A model generated the notes under the pieces. It was given only the letters and a program-made list of their open reading frames with translations. It ran no database searches and was not told the DNA's origin. 64,000 nucleotides of DNA. Origin: Paraescarpia echinospica. Its lineage: Eukaryota > Annelida > Polychaeta > Sabellida > Siboglinidae. A program made the translations under genes and the position numbers. Below, piece after piece: positions 50,317 through 62,654 of this stretch (position 1 is its first letter; the number at the start of each line of letters is the position of its first letter). The stretch is taken from contig CM034539.1 of assembly GCA_020002185.1 (NCBI GenBank), positions 4,223,903 through 4,287,902 on the forward strand, read 5' to 3'.

Positions 50317-50824
50317 CTGAAACAATATTGTATTTATGTTATGTTGACGGGTAATTATTGTTGCAATAATATATCGCCAAGTCCTTGTTCTCGAGCTAGG
50401 ATCTACGCTAAATACAAAGGTGCGTGGACAACTAATAATGCGGAACATTAAATATTGCCCCGGTTGAAATATAGATCTAAGTGCAACCGTATGTTGACAA
50501 TATCTTTGTGAACATATCAACACAGTGTTATCGAGGTATTCATTACATCAACAAACCAACGTTGGCAAACACAAGAAAATTAATTTGAAGTTATTAAATA
50601 ACAGTATGAGATCGCCCTTGAGCATGGAAACCCACACAGGGCACAGGTCACCAGGCAGGATGTGTGCGCTTGCTATGGTTCTATTTCGCAACTAATATGA
50701 TGATACGAAGCACATCACATTTACAATCGCACTGCTACGAGAAAGGCGACGTGTTCCATAAGATGTACACTGTGTGTGTTTGTTCTTATTGATAACAGTG
50801 GTCAAAATTGTATAATACTTTATT

Positions 50825-53800
50825 ATGGCAAACATATTTCTTTGCTGTTTCTACTTCATTTTAATACCTACTATCTACCATTTACCTGGTAACATCGTGA
50901 AAGAAAACTACCCACTCTCAAATTGTGATGATATGGAAAACATATTTGAAACCTACAAATATACTAAACACAGCAGGTGTCATTTTGAGAAGGATGTCGA
51001 TCCTGAAAATAATGATTACAACAACATATCAACTTCTTATAAATATTATACAGAACAAAAATTCAATAAAGAGCTAAATATAAATTATGATTGTAGTCTG
51101 TCTTTGGTACATTTTAATGCTAGAAGTCTGAGTACTAGCTTCAATGAATTACAATATCTTCTCAAATTACTTAATGTAAAGTTTGATATTATAGCAATAA
51201 GCGAAACGTGGCTGAGCAAGGACTCAACTCCTTTATATACGTTTGATGATTATGATGCTTTTCATGTTGTTAGAGACAACAGGAAAGTTGGAAGTTTGGT
51301 GATTTATGTTAACAAGAAGTTAAATGGGCGATATGCGAAACAAAGACACTAATATTTGTTAACATACTAGAATGTGTTACTGTTGAATGTGAAATTAACC
51401 GACACAAAACTGCACTGGTTAATTGTGTATATAGGTGCCCTGGGTCTAACATGGTTTCATTTAATGACAATATTGAATAGTTGTTTAATCGTATACGTTG
51501 CAACAAAACCATATATGCATGTGGTGATTTCAATATAGGTTTGTTTAAATGTGATAGTCATAGTGGAACCACGCTATTTGTAGATGTTATGTACAGTCTT
51601 CGTCTATACCCTTTAATTAATAGACCTAGCAGAATTACTACTACCTCTGCAACCCTTATAGACAACATTTTTACTTCTGAACTTTAGCACACGATTGATT
51701 GTGGTCTATTTAACAAGATTTAACAAGATTGCCATCCAGAAAATTACTCTGGATGGCAGGTGGACAAGGAAGCCTTTTGGCTTATCGAGAGTCCAATACT
51801 TTTTATCTACATGTATCCCGCCGTTTTAAGGTGTGTGTCGATTTTATTTGTAAACATATTCACGCTACTAGCACCAACACAATCAGGAGATAATCTGTTC
51901 CATTCATTTACAGTCCTTTGTGAGAATGAGAACTTTCTTATATCTAATCTACACTGCTCCTTTACTAATTTATTGGGAAATGATATCAATGATCATCTTC
52001 CTTTATTTGCTCTGTGCCATTTTATTGTAAAACGTAATGTGAACGAACATTCTAACAAGTGTATTCGTCATCTTAGCGAAGAAAACATCAATGCATTGAT
52101 GTGTGACTTAATGCAAAATTATTGGCATACTGTTATCGATAGTGAAAACAAAAATGACATTGTGGCACTTGGAAAGTACTTAAAACTGTAATGGGAACAC
52201 CTCGCTTAGGAAATCACTACCCATATCAGTTTGTTAATAATGGCGTGACAATTAGTAATAAGGAAGATGTAGCGAACATGTTTAATAATTATTTTACTAA
52301 TATCGGTCCAGAGCTGTCAAAGGATATAATTGCACCAACAAACGTTTCTATTTATGACTCCCTAGAAAACAGAAACAATAACAATGTATTTTTAACTCCA
52401 GTTAACGAAGAGGAAGTTATCCGAGCTGTGAACAATTGGGAAAGTAAAACATCCACAGTTTGCGAAGACATAAGTATGCATTTGGTCAAAGAGTTATTAA
52501 TTCTATTGCAAAACCTATCACCTATATTTGTAATATATCTTTACTACTGGAGTATTCCCGGAGAAAATGAAAATAGCGAAGGTTAACCCACTTTTTAAGT
52601 CTGGGGATAAGTATACGTGCACTAATTATAGGCCTATTTCACTATTACCACAACTCTAAAAAAGTTATAAAAATTGTTCAGTTCTCGTTTAGATAGCTTT
52701 ATTACCAAACACAAACTAATAAACCCAATCCAATATGGATTTCAACTAAATATGTCAACATGTCACGCATTAATAGATCTTGTTGATGCAATAACCCAAT
52801 CATTGGATGCCAAACAATATGGTATTGGTGTTTTGATCGATTTAAAAAAGAAATTTGACACTGTCAATCCCAAACTGTTATGTCAAAAATGGAATTTCTT
52901 GGTATTTGTGGAGTGGCATTTATCTGGTTAAATAGTTATCTAGAAAACAGAAAATAATTTGTGTCCATTGACAAATGTAATTCTACTGTGCGCAATATTT
53001 CATGTGGTTTCCCACACGGTTCGATCTTGGGCCCAATACTATTCATTCTTTACGTTAATGATGTATGTAACATATCTAATCTAGTAAAATACATTCTCTT
53101 TGCAGACGATACTAGTATATTTTAAGCAAATAGTAACATCAATATACTAAACGAAACAGTATGTAAAGTACTGAACCAAATGTATACATAGTTTGCAGTA
53201 AATATATTAACTCTGCACATATCTAAAACCAATTATATGTTATTTGAAATCGTATGCTCTTTTATATCAACAAAGAAGATAATATAAAAATACGAAATAT
53301 TAATATCGAAAGAGTAAGGGTCACCAAGTTTTTGGGTGTGTTTATTGATGATCTACTAAATTGGAAAGCTCATATCAAATACTAACAATCAAAGCTTTCA
53401 AAAAGGACTGCTATATTGCATAGATGCAGTCATCTACTTGATAGAAATAGTAGACGTATTCTATTCTATAATTCTTTCTTTTTGCCGTATTTAAATTACT
53501 GTCCAGAGATATGGGGAAACACGTACCCAACAAATACTAACAGTATTTTCTGTTTACAAAAAAAGAGTAATCCGCATTATATTTGGTGCAAGACGGTTGG
53601 ATCGTACAAACTCACTTTTCCAACAATTACTTGTTCTAAAATTTCCAGGTATCATAGAACTGAAAACATCATTATTTATGTACAAAGCTTACTACAGCTG
53701 TTTGCCATCAAATATTCAGTGTTTGTTTACTAGACGGGAAATAGCATACTCAATGCGAGCTAATCATGACGTATAACGACATGCGATCAATGTCTCTTTG

Positions 53801-54360
53801 TGTAAAGGGAGTGCAATTGTGGAATTTTCTATGTGATCATTTGAAAACTAATAATAATATTACTGAATTTAAGCGTAAATACAAAAACCTTTTATTTGAT
53901 AAATATATGTTTGTGGAAATCTAAACAAAATCACACACAAATATAATCATGCCATTGAGGAATCTACAATGTGTAAATATGCGTATTTTTTACATACTTT
54001 AAAATTTGAATATGCACATATTCCATTACATGTTTTTAATTATTGTCGTTAGATGGTTAGATGAATAGCAAATTCGATTAAAATAATAGTTATATATTAA
54101 TGTACATGTACGTATCTACGGGTGTATATGTAAGTATATATGTGTGTACATGTATGTATATGTGTGTATTCATACAGGTATATAATCATATATAAATATA
54201 TGTCACGGGTAAATTTACCCAAAAGTCAATGACTTCGTATTTATCCCCTTCAAACATTGTATATTCTCACTTGTATTATATTTAAACTTGTTTGGTTGTC
54301 TTGTCTTGTATATATATATATATTGTTATCAATATTCTGAATAAACGTTCATTCATTCAT
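50825..54360 (+). mobile_element. Jockey/CR1-like LINE pseudogene in intron 2, unit 3
   Basis: Counterpart of 12854-16342. The N-terminal endonuclease part is more intact here: a 175-codon ATG frame 50825-51352 with SLVHFNARSLSTSFNEL. About 310 bp of linker present in unit 1 (around 13890-14200) are deleted, an RT segment deleted from unit 1 is kept (52640-52700), and a CR1 fragment is inserted at 51711. The 3' end has AATAAACGTTCATTCATTCA. Confidence 0.88.
51711..51970 (-). mobile_element. 5'-truncated CR1 copy, 260 bp
   Basis: Contains the last about 55 codons of CR1 ORF2 (block SFSQRTVNEWNRLS on the minus strand), the same 3' hairpin and two TTTAACAAGA-type decamers as the full element at 34543. 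It interrupts the endonuclease of the older LINE; the site is empty in unit 1 (near 13722). Confidence 0.92.
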
Positions 54361-54890
54361 GTGTGAAGAATAAAATACAAGAGTGATTCAGAATAAGATG
54401 GGTAAACGGATGGATCTGGGCGATCAGGTCTTCGTGTAAGACTGTTAGTCTATAGTAGTATGACCAACGTCTCCCCTCCCCTAAAATATTGGGAAGTTAA
54501 TGGATATTGATATTGTACCCCAGAAAACAGCAAGTAGACGTCCCAAATAAAAGTGTTTTAACGCGCATTTAAATGTTTTTCTAATGTGGATCCAGACTGA
54601 TAATTATTAAGATGGTATACGCATTGTATGCATTTTTGGAACGCACATATATTCGTTTATTTTATGAATGCCGAAGAATGATGTTGAATGCCGTTTGTGT
54701 GTAACGTGATACAGTGTCATTGGAATTTATCAAACATCTAATACTAAACGTATGCTGGATGCGTCACGCCCATACAGCAATATTATAACACGATTGAGAC
54801 AAATTTTACTTACTGCTTCTCAAGCACAAAGGTGATATACATTTTGACAAAATGTAAAAGACATATATATCTTTATATATAATAAGATTT

Positions 54891-55028
54891 GTAATCATAC
54901 GAATGCGTATAATTTATTAATTAACGTAAATTGTTATTCGTATCGGTCATATATATATATATATATATATCACCGATACGAATAACAACTTACGGTAGTT
55001 AATAAATGATATGCATTCGTATGATTAC
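54891..55028. repeat. Palindrome with 57-bp arms and AT loop
   Basis: The left arm 54891-54947 and right arm 54972-55028 are reverse complements with 5 mismatches; the 24-nt loop is (AT)n. The arms start GTAATCATACGAATGCG and end CGCAT/ATGATTAC. Only the right arm is present in unit 1. Confidence 0.92.
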
Positions 55029-55354
55029 AGGTCTTATTCACTTATTACAACACCAAGCTCTCACAGGAAAACTTTTATGTGTTATGGTGTACGCATACTT
55101 TACTAGTTACATCAACGTGTCCCTTTGGTATGGCAGAAAGTATAATGTTATACGAGTATGTTCCCCCCCCCCTCAGAACCCAAGGTTTTGTCATTTGGCG
55201 AGAAGTGACCATATACGTACGTAGCATACGCATATAACTACACACGTGTAAACTACACAGTTGTATCACTAAACAAGTGACGTTCATTTTCACATGCTAC
55301 GGATATTGTAACGAGTTTTATAAAGATATTGTGATACATATTACAATAACTGAC

Positions 55355-55427
55355 CTGTAAGTTGCATCAGAACATTAGGGACGTTCAAACCAACGACGAT
55401 GATGCTCAACAAGAGTGTCTTGTCCAT
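55355..55427 (-). CDS. Signal-peptide exon of propeller protein, unit 3
   Basis: ATG at 55427-55425, 24 codons plus one base, donor ACAG|GTCAGT. The exon starts at 55449 after a TTTTCATAG acceptor. One base differs from unit 1, giving A24T at the predicted cleavage region. Phase 1 joins to 50316 across a 5.0 kb intron. Initiator context and hydrophobic core are unchanged. Confidence 0.85.
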
Positions 55428-56609
55428 GATTGGCCAGATGTGATGAATTCTATGAAAATGAGAATAACATATATTTGGGTGAAGTCACGAAAAATGGAAC
55501 ACTTTAATTGTTTTAAACTTCTCAGCTTTGCTATTCAGTTATTAAAATGAACATCCAATTTTCAATTTTGTTATACATAGTACATGTCATATATATAATA
55601 TATGTCAGGAAAGACAATCTTAAGCAAATTTCATCAAGATTTCCCTCTATTCTAGCCATTTGAGGATCTAAAAATTTGGGTATTTTTGTATTAAAATGTA
55701 CAAACTGTTGACGACAACTTTTCAAAGTTGAAAACAAAAACTACACGAATATCTGGAGTTCTCCTTTTATGTTGTTATTATTGAACAAAGACACAATGCA
55801 CCTCACCTGCCATATTTGGCGTTAAAATAAGACAGAAAAAGATGCCTACTTTCGGAAAGCTGCCACCATTGTAATTTGTATTGTAACAGAGATCCTCTGT
55901 ACTACACCTCTCCAGAAAGACATATGGGATTAAATCAAGAAAAAGCAAGAAATATGGGATTATTGCTAAAATAATCCACAAACCATATTAATGTAGTGTT
56001 AAATCAGCATTTGGAGGGATTAATTATGGGCAGGGACGTTGGCTGAAAAATATAATCAAATCAAGCACTTTGTGATCAAAGGAAAATAAACAGCTTTTTC
56101 AAAAATGGCTAAGATACTGGCAGTTTCTAGTTCTATGCAAAGGTAAATTAGCATGCTGTGTGGGACTGCCAATTTGAGAAAAGCAAAGGTTTCCCACAAA
56201 ATAGTTAAGATGAATACCTAGCTTTCCCAGGAGAACTATCTGAGATTTAAGCCATTACATCTACCGTATGTGGGGATTCCAAAGTCTAGTGATTGTATTC
56301 AATGCGTCTGTTTGAAGCATACCCCTGTGGATAGGGAGTTACCTGTTTTGAAAGCCACCAGAATAAATACGTAGATAGTCCAGCTCACTTCAAATTAAAA
56401 AAATATGTTTCCGTGGCCCAGAAAGTCAAATGATGACCACCCATCTTCTATTATTTACTTTCACCCACTAGACCTCATATGAGTGGATCCCTTGTAGCTC
56501 CACCAACTGGCTTAAAGAACTGGTATATAAATATATATAACAATCATACCCTAAAGCAGACGAGGTACAATGTATTGACTCCTTTTCTACCACCGGTATT
56601 TAGACTTAC

Positions 56610-56679
56610 CTTTTTCACCGTGTTTGCTTTCCTTCACCAGTGCCGCAATGAATTCTCTGCTGAATTGTTTCCTTTTATA
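56610..56679 (-). promoter_or_regulatory. Core promoter and exon 1 of propeller gene, unit 3
   Basis: TATAAAAGG (first T at 56679), initiator TTCATTG with start base 56649, and donor AAG|GTAAGT ending exon 1 at 56610, all conserved with unit 1. Confidence 0.72.
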
Positions 56680-56684
56680 CCCCT

Positions 56685-57715
56685 CTCTCGGCATAAACAA
56701 GAAATAAATCAGCTAACTGCATCGATTTATATTGTGTTAAAAAGCAGTTAAACGCGACATGTTATAAAAACAATGCGATACATAAATCCACCTTTGCTTA
56801 AGAAGGCCGCCACTAGTTTTCTGCGCACATTATCTGCGCATGTCTTTCAAGGCTCCACCTGACGGCGGGTGTCTACAGTGATCATATAATTATAGGTTAT
56901 ACACAGCATAATCTTGTACATAGTATGCCAATGGGTGAGATAATACATATTATATCATTCGCTATGATCCAATTCAGGATGACAACTTTGGTTAATTTTG
57001 GTATTACTGGGCAAAGTGGGGTATCAGGGAACTTATTTTTTTTGTCAGATCCATGGTTTTGTCTGATGGAAACGAATATGCATTAAACCATATAATCTAA
57101 ATGCTCTATATGGAAACTATTGCCGTGTAATATTTGGTCAGTGTATTTTGAGCAGGAATTTCTTCGATCGAATAGGACATTATGTTATGTATATAATAAC
57201 AAGAAAATATACTATATTTCAATAGAATGTGTTCCTTTTGTAATATATTTGGTGTTTGAGAATGAAGGCAGTGCCTGGACGAAGGGAGTCTACACACTTC
57301 AACTGTGTGATACATACGTGAGATATGAGCTGACTGTCTCATACATAGTGCCAGTATTTGACGTAATGACAATCAGCACGAAAACATGTTTGGTGTTCAA
57401 GTAGAAGTTGTGCAATACGTCTACGAGAGGCTGTGGCTTTTCCTAGAGGATTGCATAAATGCGTGGTCACGCTGTTGCGTACTCACGTCGATAATGCGTC
57501 ATTTAAACTTGTTGACATTTAACTGAATTTTCCGTGCATCATTAAGGGATACCAAGACGGTGTTGTGGTATTCGTAAAAGGGCAACATTTCATGTTTTGG
57601 TTCTACTGCCGCATAACACAGCTACACTCAAATTAGACTGAGACATGTACAAGATTACAAGTACGTTTATATGTGAGAGGCTTTACGCACACAGGTTACA
57701 CATGTAACTTAGTAC
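56685..57715. other. Intergenic region, nothing recognised
   Basis: Counterpart of 18420-19450. A frame at 57120-57404 is not preserved in unit 1 (2-bp difference). Confidence 0.4.
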
Positions 57716-57724
57716 CCAAGACAA

Positions 57725-58015
57725 ACAATCACACACACCACTAACCCACCCACACCCACACACACACACACGCACAGACACACACAACGACACACACAGA
57801 CACACGCACACACACCCTCACATTCAGCAACACACACACAAACACACACATACGCACACACACACACGCACACGAACGCACACTCGCGCGCACACACACA
57901 CACACACGCACACACATACGCACATACCCAAGCACTTATGCACTCACGCACTCCCGCACACACGCGCGCACACACACACACACTCATACACACACAAACC
58001 ATCACACACACCCCA
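57725..58015 (+). repeat. CA-rich microsatellite, unit 3
   Basis: About 290 bp, half the length of the unit 1 field; it lacks the internal duplication. Confidence 0.95.
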
Positions 58016-58744
58016 ATTACAATGACTCAAACTTTTATCACAAATACAAGTCGTGCTCCAAATAATTGTGACCACAATATGGGAGTTGCAAACGTTGAGC
58101 TGACGCGAAATCAACATCACATAACAACATATATTGAAGAAAAAAAGGGCGGACATAACCAAAATCTTCTGCGAAGTTATAACGGAAAGCCGAAGATTGT
58201 ACAGAAGCTGGTTATGTTTTTAAATACTCCAAATGGATATTGTTTTGGGCGAATGCGTAAACTGGCGCACCAACTGTCAGAAGACGCTCTTATTTATTAT
58301 ATTACAGGGCTTCAAATGTAAGTTGGATGAGGAATGTGAACGTAAGACTTAGGTTGTGTAGTTATTGATCATAGCCCTCCTCTGACTTTCGTCATATTGG
58401 GATTGTGTAACACGCGTGGCAATATATGCGATCGGTAAATGTAAAGATAACTGGTCAGTATTCCTACGTAGTCTTTTGTAATTTGTAAATGATCATTCAG
58501 TCGGAGATTTCTGGCATGAAACGGTCATAATAATTAATAATAATTTATAATACATAATAATAAATAATACCGCTATTTATGGATACATTTATCACCCGTT
58601 CGCAGTACATATTGCATATTTGGATGCCCATAATATTACTCGATTCTAGAAGCTGACACTCCATCGAGAAACAATAGACGCTCCTAAAAGGTAGAGGGAG
58701 GAGCCTAGACGCGCAGGGAATAAACTGCCAAATCCATGACACAG

Positions 58745-59477
58745 GTGTCCTGTGGACGAGGCCCGAATAGACTTGAGTGTGCTAAAGGCTATGAGTGCAA
58801 AACAGATCCAATCGACCGCTTCACCGTCTGCTGTCCTCTCCATGAGTTGTAGTTAATCGTGATCGTCCATTGGCATAGCAGCTCATGCAATTGCGTGCAA
58901 ACGTTCAATGAGTGGCTCGTTGTTTCATGATTGCAATATCACCTTTTGTATATATTGCGTGCAACGGCCCTAAAGGTTTAACTTTTGTTATAATGTATTA
59001 TTGCGTTTGTCGTATTGTCAAAAGGTGTCATTCGTAGAATCGCGGAAAATACGTTGCCCAAAGGCTAACTACCGACACATTATATCATATCTTCTTAAAA
59101 TATATTCTTCATTGTTAATGTCAGAATGTGCAGTAGAATCCCATTACCTGTACAATTAATTTATCCTGAAAACTCTGTAATCCTGATACATACCACTTCA
59201 ACTTGCAAAAAGACGAACCAGTATCGGCGAAATAAGCCTAAAATTGTACGCTTTCTTTCAGCGCCGCGCATTTGCCCCGACGGAAGATTGTGGAACCCCT
59301 ACGTGTGCATACGCACTTGCAGATACTAACACCATGTGTCCCCTAAGAATTGTTTTCGGATGCCAGTGTCCGAAGGACCGTCCGATTGACCACAACTTTA
59401 AATGCAAAACACTGGCAGATTGTATTACCAACGTGTCGTTCTGGTACTGTGAGAATGTGCGCAGGGATCAGCCGTAA
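58745..59477 (+). pseudogene. WAP-TIL inhibitor-like gene, inactivated
   Basis: Counterpart of 20751-21570. The WAP-like exon is still readable (SCGRGPNRLECAKGYEC then DRFTVCCPL), but the splice donor GTGAGT has become ATGAGT at 58842, so the frame runs to TAG at 58850-58852. The TIL exon keeps its acceptor (starts 59262) but has TAA at codon 22 (59327-59329) and a 2-bp deletion upstream of the GCQCPKDRP block, which shifts the frame. The downstream frame to TAA at 59475-59477 is otherwise intact, so inactivation is recent. A truncated WAP-only product ending at 58852 remains possible. Confidence 0.75.
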
Positions 59478-59799
59478 TACAATTTCCTGCTGAATGAAAT
59501 GTAAGAACTTAATAAGAGTATAACTAAGCCTATGGTGCAACAATGGCATGTTGCTAGTCGTGGTCGTTGGTGTTTAGTAGACTTTCCATTCTTTATAGAT
59601 AGACACGTATTGTTCGCAAACATACATTTATATTCATCATTGGGAGACTTGTAAGAATAAAGCAGTTTATTTCCGATGTTTACATTTACCAGAGAATTTA
59701 CATGTTTGTTTACATATGATTCTGCTTGATTTTTTTAACTTTCTTATCATCTCTACATAACACAAAGTCATGACCAAAGATAGAAGCATTCACGTACAC

Positions 59800-60028
59800 A
59801 TAAATACACACACACTCATACACTCACGCACGCAAGCATGCACCCATCCATACAAATACCCTCCCACCCACTGACTGCCGCACACACAAACACACACATA
59901 CGCACACGCACACATACACGCACACACAACCACGTACACACGCACACACACGCACATACGTACAAACGCACGAACGCACGAATGCTCGTACGCACGAAAG
60001 CAAACACATGCACCCACAGAAACAAACA

Positions 60029-60106
<78 letters not shown>

Positions 60107-60115
60107 AGCGGTACA
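59800..60115 (+). repeat. CA field with (TC)n run, unit 3
   Basis: CA-rich sequence, then (CT)n at 60030-60093 and a short CA tail. It is followed by about 125 bp (60100-60225) not found in unit 1. Confidence 0.95.
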
Positions 60116-60704
60116 ACATTGAAGTACAATAAATTATTTCTCGACACAGCCACCAGTGGCGATGGAAGTAGAGTGGCGATCGTCATTGATACTAGGAGCA
60201 TACTACGTGGGACAGAAACGGGAAGTTTTCTAAATACATAGAACATAATTAAAAAGCGTTACAAATGACACGTGTAGGACAACGCTGTTGCATAAGAGGC
60301 AGGACCGACACGTTTATGAGATTACCCTCTACGAACTTCTGCATCCGTTTTTCAAGTCAACAACTATAACACTTTTCACACTCAATGACCAGATATGTTG
60401 TGGTCATAATAAACAACGGATGTGTTTGAAATATGACTACGTCTTTGTATTTTGTCAAACTGCGTCAAACTGGCGACATGCAATGGTCATAAATAATTGC
60501 ACCTGTTTCTAAGAACGTCCTTTCTACGTCAACTCGTTTTAAGGATGACTATTAGCTTACACCCATCTATAGAGCAACAGACATTGCAAATCACTGTTTG
60601 CTCAATAGTTCGTTACTGATAACTTGTAGTTGTATAAAGTTCCTTTGATACCTGGCTAAGTTTCTGCGCCTACCTCCTACATACGACATGTATTAATGTG
60701 CTCA

Positions 60705-61373
60705 CGATTGTGTGTGTGTATGTGTGTGTGTGTGTCTGTGCGTGTGTGCATTTGTTTGTGTGTGTGTGTGTATGTGCACGTGTGCACATGTGCATATACG
60801 AGTGTGCGTGAGTGCTTGTGCGTGTACGTGCGTCCATGCGTGTGTGTGTGAAAGAGCGATAAGGGCATGGAGAGGGAGAGGAAGGAAGAGAGAAGGCGTC
60901 AGAGAGAAAGAGAGGGGGAGAGAGAGAGAGGGGCAAAGGGGGAGTTACAGAAACAGGGAGACAGAGAGAGAGTTGGGAGAGGAAGAGAGAGAGAGAGAGG
61001 AGTGAGGGAGAGAGAGAGGGAGAGAGAGGGCGCGGTAGAAGGAGAGAGAGAGAGAGAGAGCGAGAGATGGTGAGAGAGGGGTGGTAGGCAGATAGAGAGG
61101 GGGGATGTGAGGGAGAGGGAGAGACACAGAAGGTCAGGGAGAGAGGGGGAGAATGGAAGAGAGAGAGAGAGAGGGGGAGGGAGAAAGAAAGAGAGGGAGA
61201 GAGAGGCCGAGAGATAGGGAGAAAGAGAGAGAGAGAGAGAGGGGGAGAGAGAGGGAGAGGGAGAAGGAGAGAGAGAGAGCGAGAGATGGGGAGAGAGGGG
61301 TGGTAGGCAGATAGAGAGAGGGGAAGTGAGGGAGAGGGAGAGAGACAGAGGATCAGGGAGAGAGGGGGAGAAT

Positions 61374-61409
<36 letters not shown>

Positions 61410-61562
61410 AAAAAGGGAGGGAGAGAGAGGCCGAGAGATAGGGAGAAAGAGTGAGAGATAGAGGTGGAGAGAGGGGGGAGAGGGAGAGAGAAAGAGAGGG
61501 GGAAATGTACAGTGAGAGATAGATAAAGAGAGAGAGAGGGAATGAGAGGTAGAGAGAGGGAG
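60705..61562 (+). repeat. GT-rich then long GA-rich purine tract, unit 3
   Basis: A short GT section (60708-60850), then about 700 bp of GAGAGG/GGGAGA purine tract in which a block with GGTGGTAGGCAGATAGAGAG occurs twice (about 61080 and 61300), a duplication not in unit 1. Confidence 0.95.
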
Positions 61563-61667
61563 AAGCATTATTTGTGTAGCACAGTAGCGAACCGTTGCTA
61601 TCAATCGTAATCAGCGTTCATAGGCGCACGCTGTTTATTCATAATACTATTCTAAAATAAACGCAAC

Positions 61668-61859
61668 TTATCTTAAAACATTTGGTGGGTCTGGACTAAG
61701 TGCGACTAGTATATTGTCAATTAAATCAGGTGTATAACTTGTATTGGTGTCTGGTTCGAAAGTGCTAAAATTTGCAGGTCTACCAGTGGGGAAACGTAAG
61801 TTCTCTACTGGTACTATACCCGCGATCGACATATTGTTCTGTAGAGGACTACACGTCAA
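61668..61859 (-). other. Unknown conserved minus-strand frame, unit 3
   Basis: Same frame as 23748-23939; here an in-frame ATG (MSIAGIVPVENL) is present. No family recognised. Confidence 0.3.
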
Positions 61860-61964
61860 CCTGTCACGTAGACGTCGTCACGTTGTCTAACAGAACATCT
61901 GTTTGGCGAAATGTACGTTTATTCTCCAATGCTTCACGTAGGATAATCAGATGAACGTAGATGA

Positions 61965-62002
61965 ACTACACACATGCACGCACATACACACTCACAATCA
62001 CA

Positions 62003-62053
<51 letters not shown>

Positions 62054-62265
62054 ACGCACACACACACACACTCCAACACCCACAGACTCACACACATTAA
62101 TACGCACACATACTTACACTCCCCCCCACACACACACTGCACACACATACAAACTTCATACACACACTCACACGCACATACTCGCACACTCCCACACCCA
62201 CACACGCACACTCACACCAAACACACACCCACACCCACGCACCCACGCACCCACGCACACAAAGG
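61965..62265 (+). repeat. CA-rich microsatellite, unit 3
   Basis: About 300 bp; lacks the higher-order expansion and the inverted patch of unit 1. Confidence 0.95.
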
Positions 62266-62654
62266 ACTGGCACGATACCACACGAGAGGATTGTGTGAAT
62301 ATTTATATATGGGAGGATTGGCAGAGGAGTGGAGGACATGTAGACGTGTGGTAGAACCAGTAGTGCTGGAGCAGTACTGTCCCCTGTTTTGTATCGAGGG
62401 GTAGAGGGGCACGTTGCCGACAAGGGGGTATTATCGGGGATAGTTTAAATAATGCGATATTATTGCGATAGTTGTATTAATACGGCTATAGTACTGCGAT
62501 AGTTTCTTAACTTCTAGGATAATAATTGCGTGGCACTGGAGGCGTTTGTTTCACGACAGGAGGAATCCCCGAATTACGCTGTTGTGATCGACACTGTTTC
62601 TTCTTAAGTCGGTGAAGAAGTTAAATTACAAAATGAAATTATTAAAAGTATACG

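Larger units (their letters stand above)
33246..62654. repeat. Tandem segmental duplication, unit 3
   Basis: Complete unit with all landmarks of unit 1 in order. The extra length is explained by the CR1 LINE at 34543-39111, a 260-bp CR1 fragment at 51711-51970, a longer GGTT run, an extra repeat unit near 46000 and different microsatellite lengths. Confidence 0.95.

Noticed and set aside
33246..62654. Unit 3 as a mis-joined alternative haplotype of unit 1
   Set aside because: Not fully excluded, but units 2 and 4 with their own distinct differences, and 5-6% divergence over parts of the unit, favour a true tandem array.
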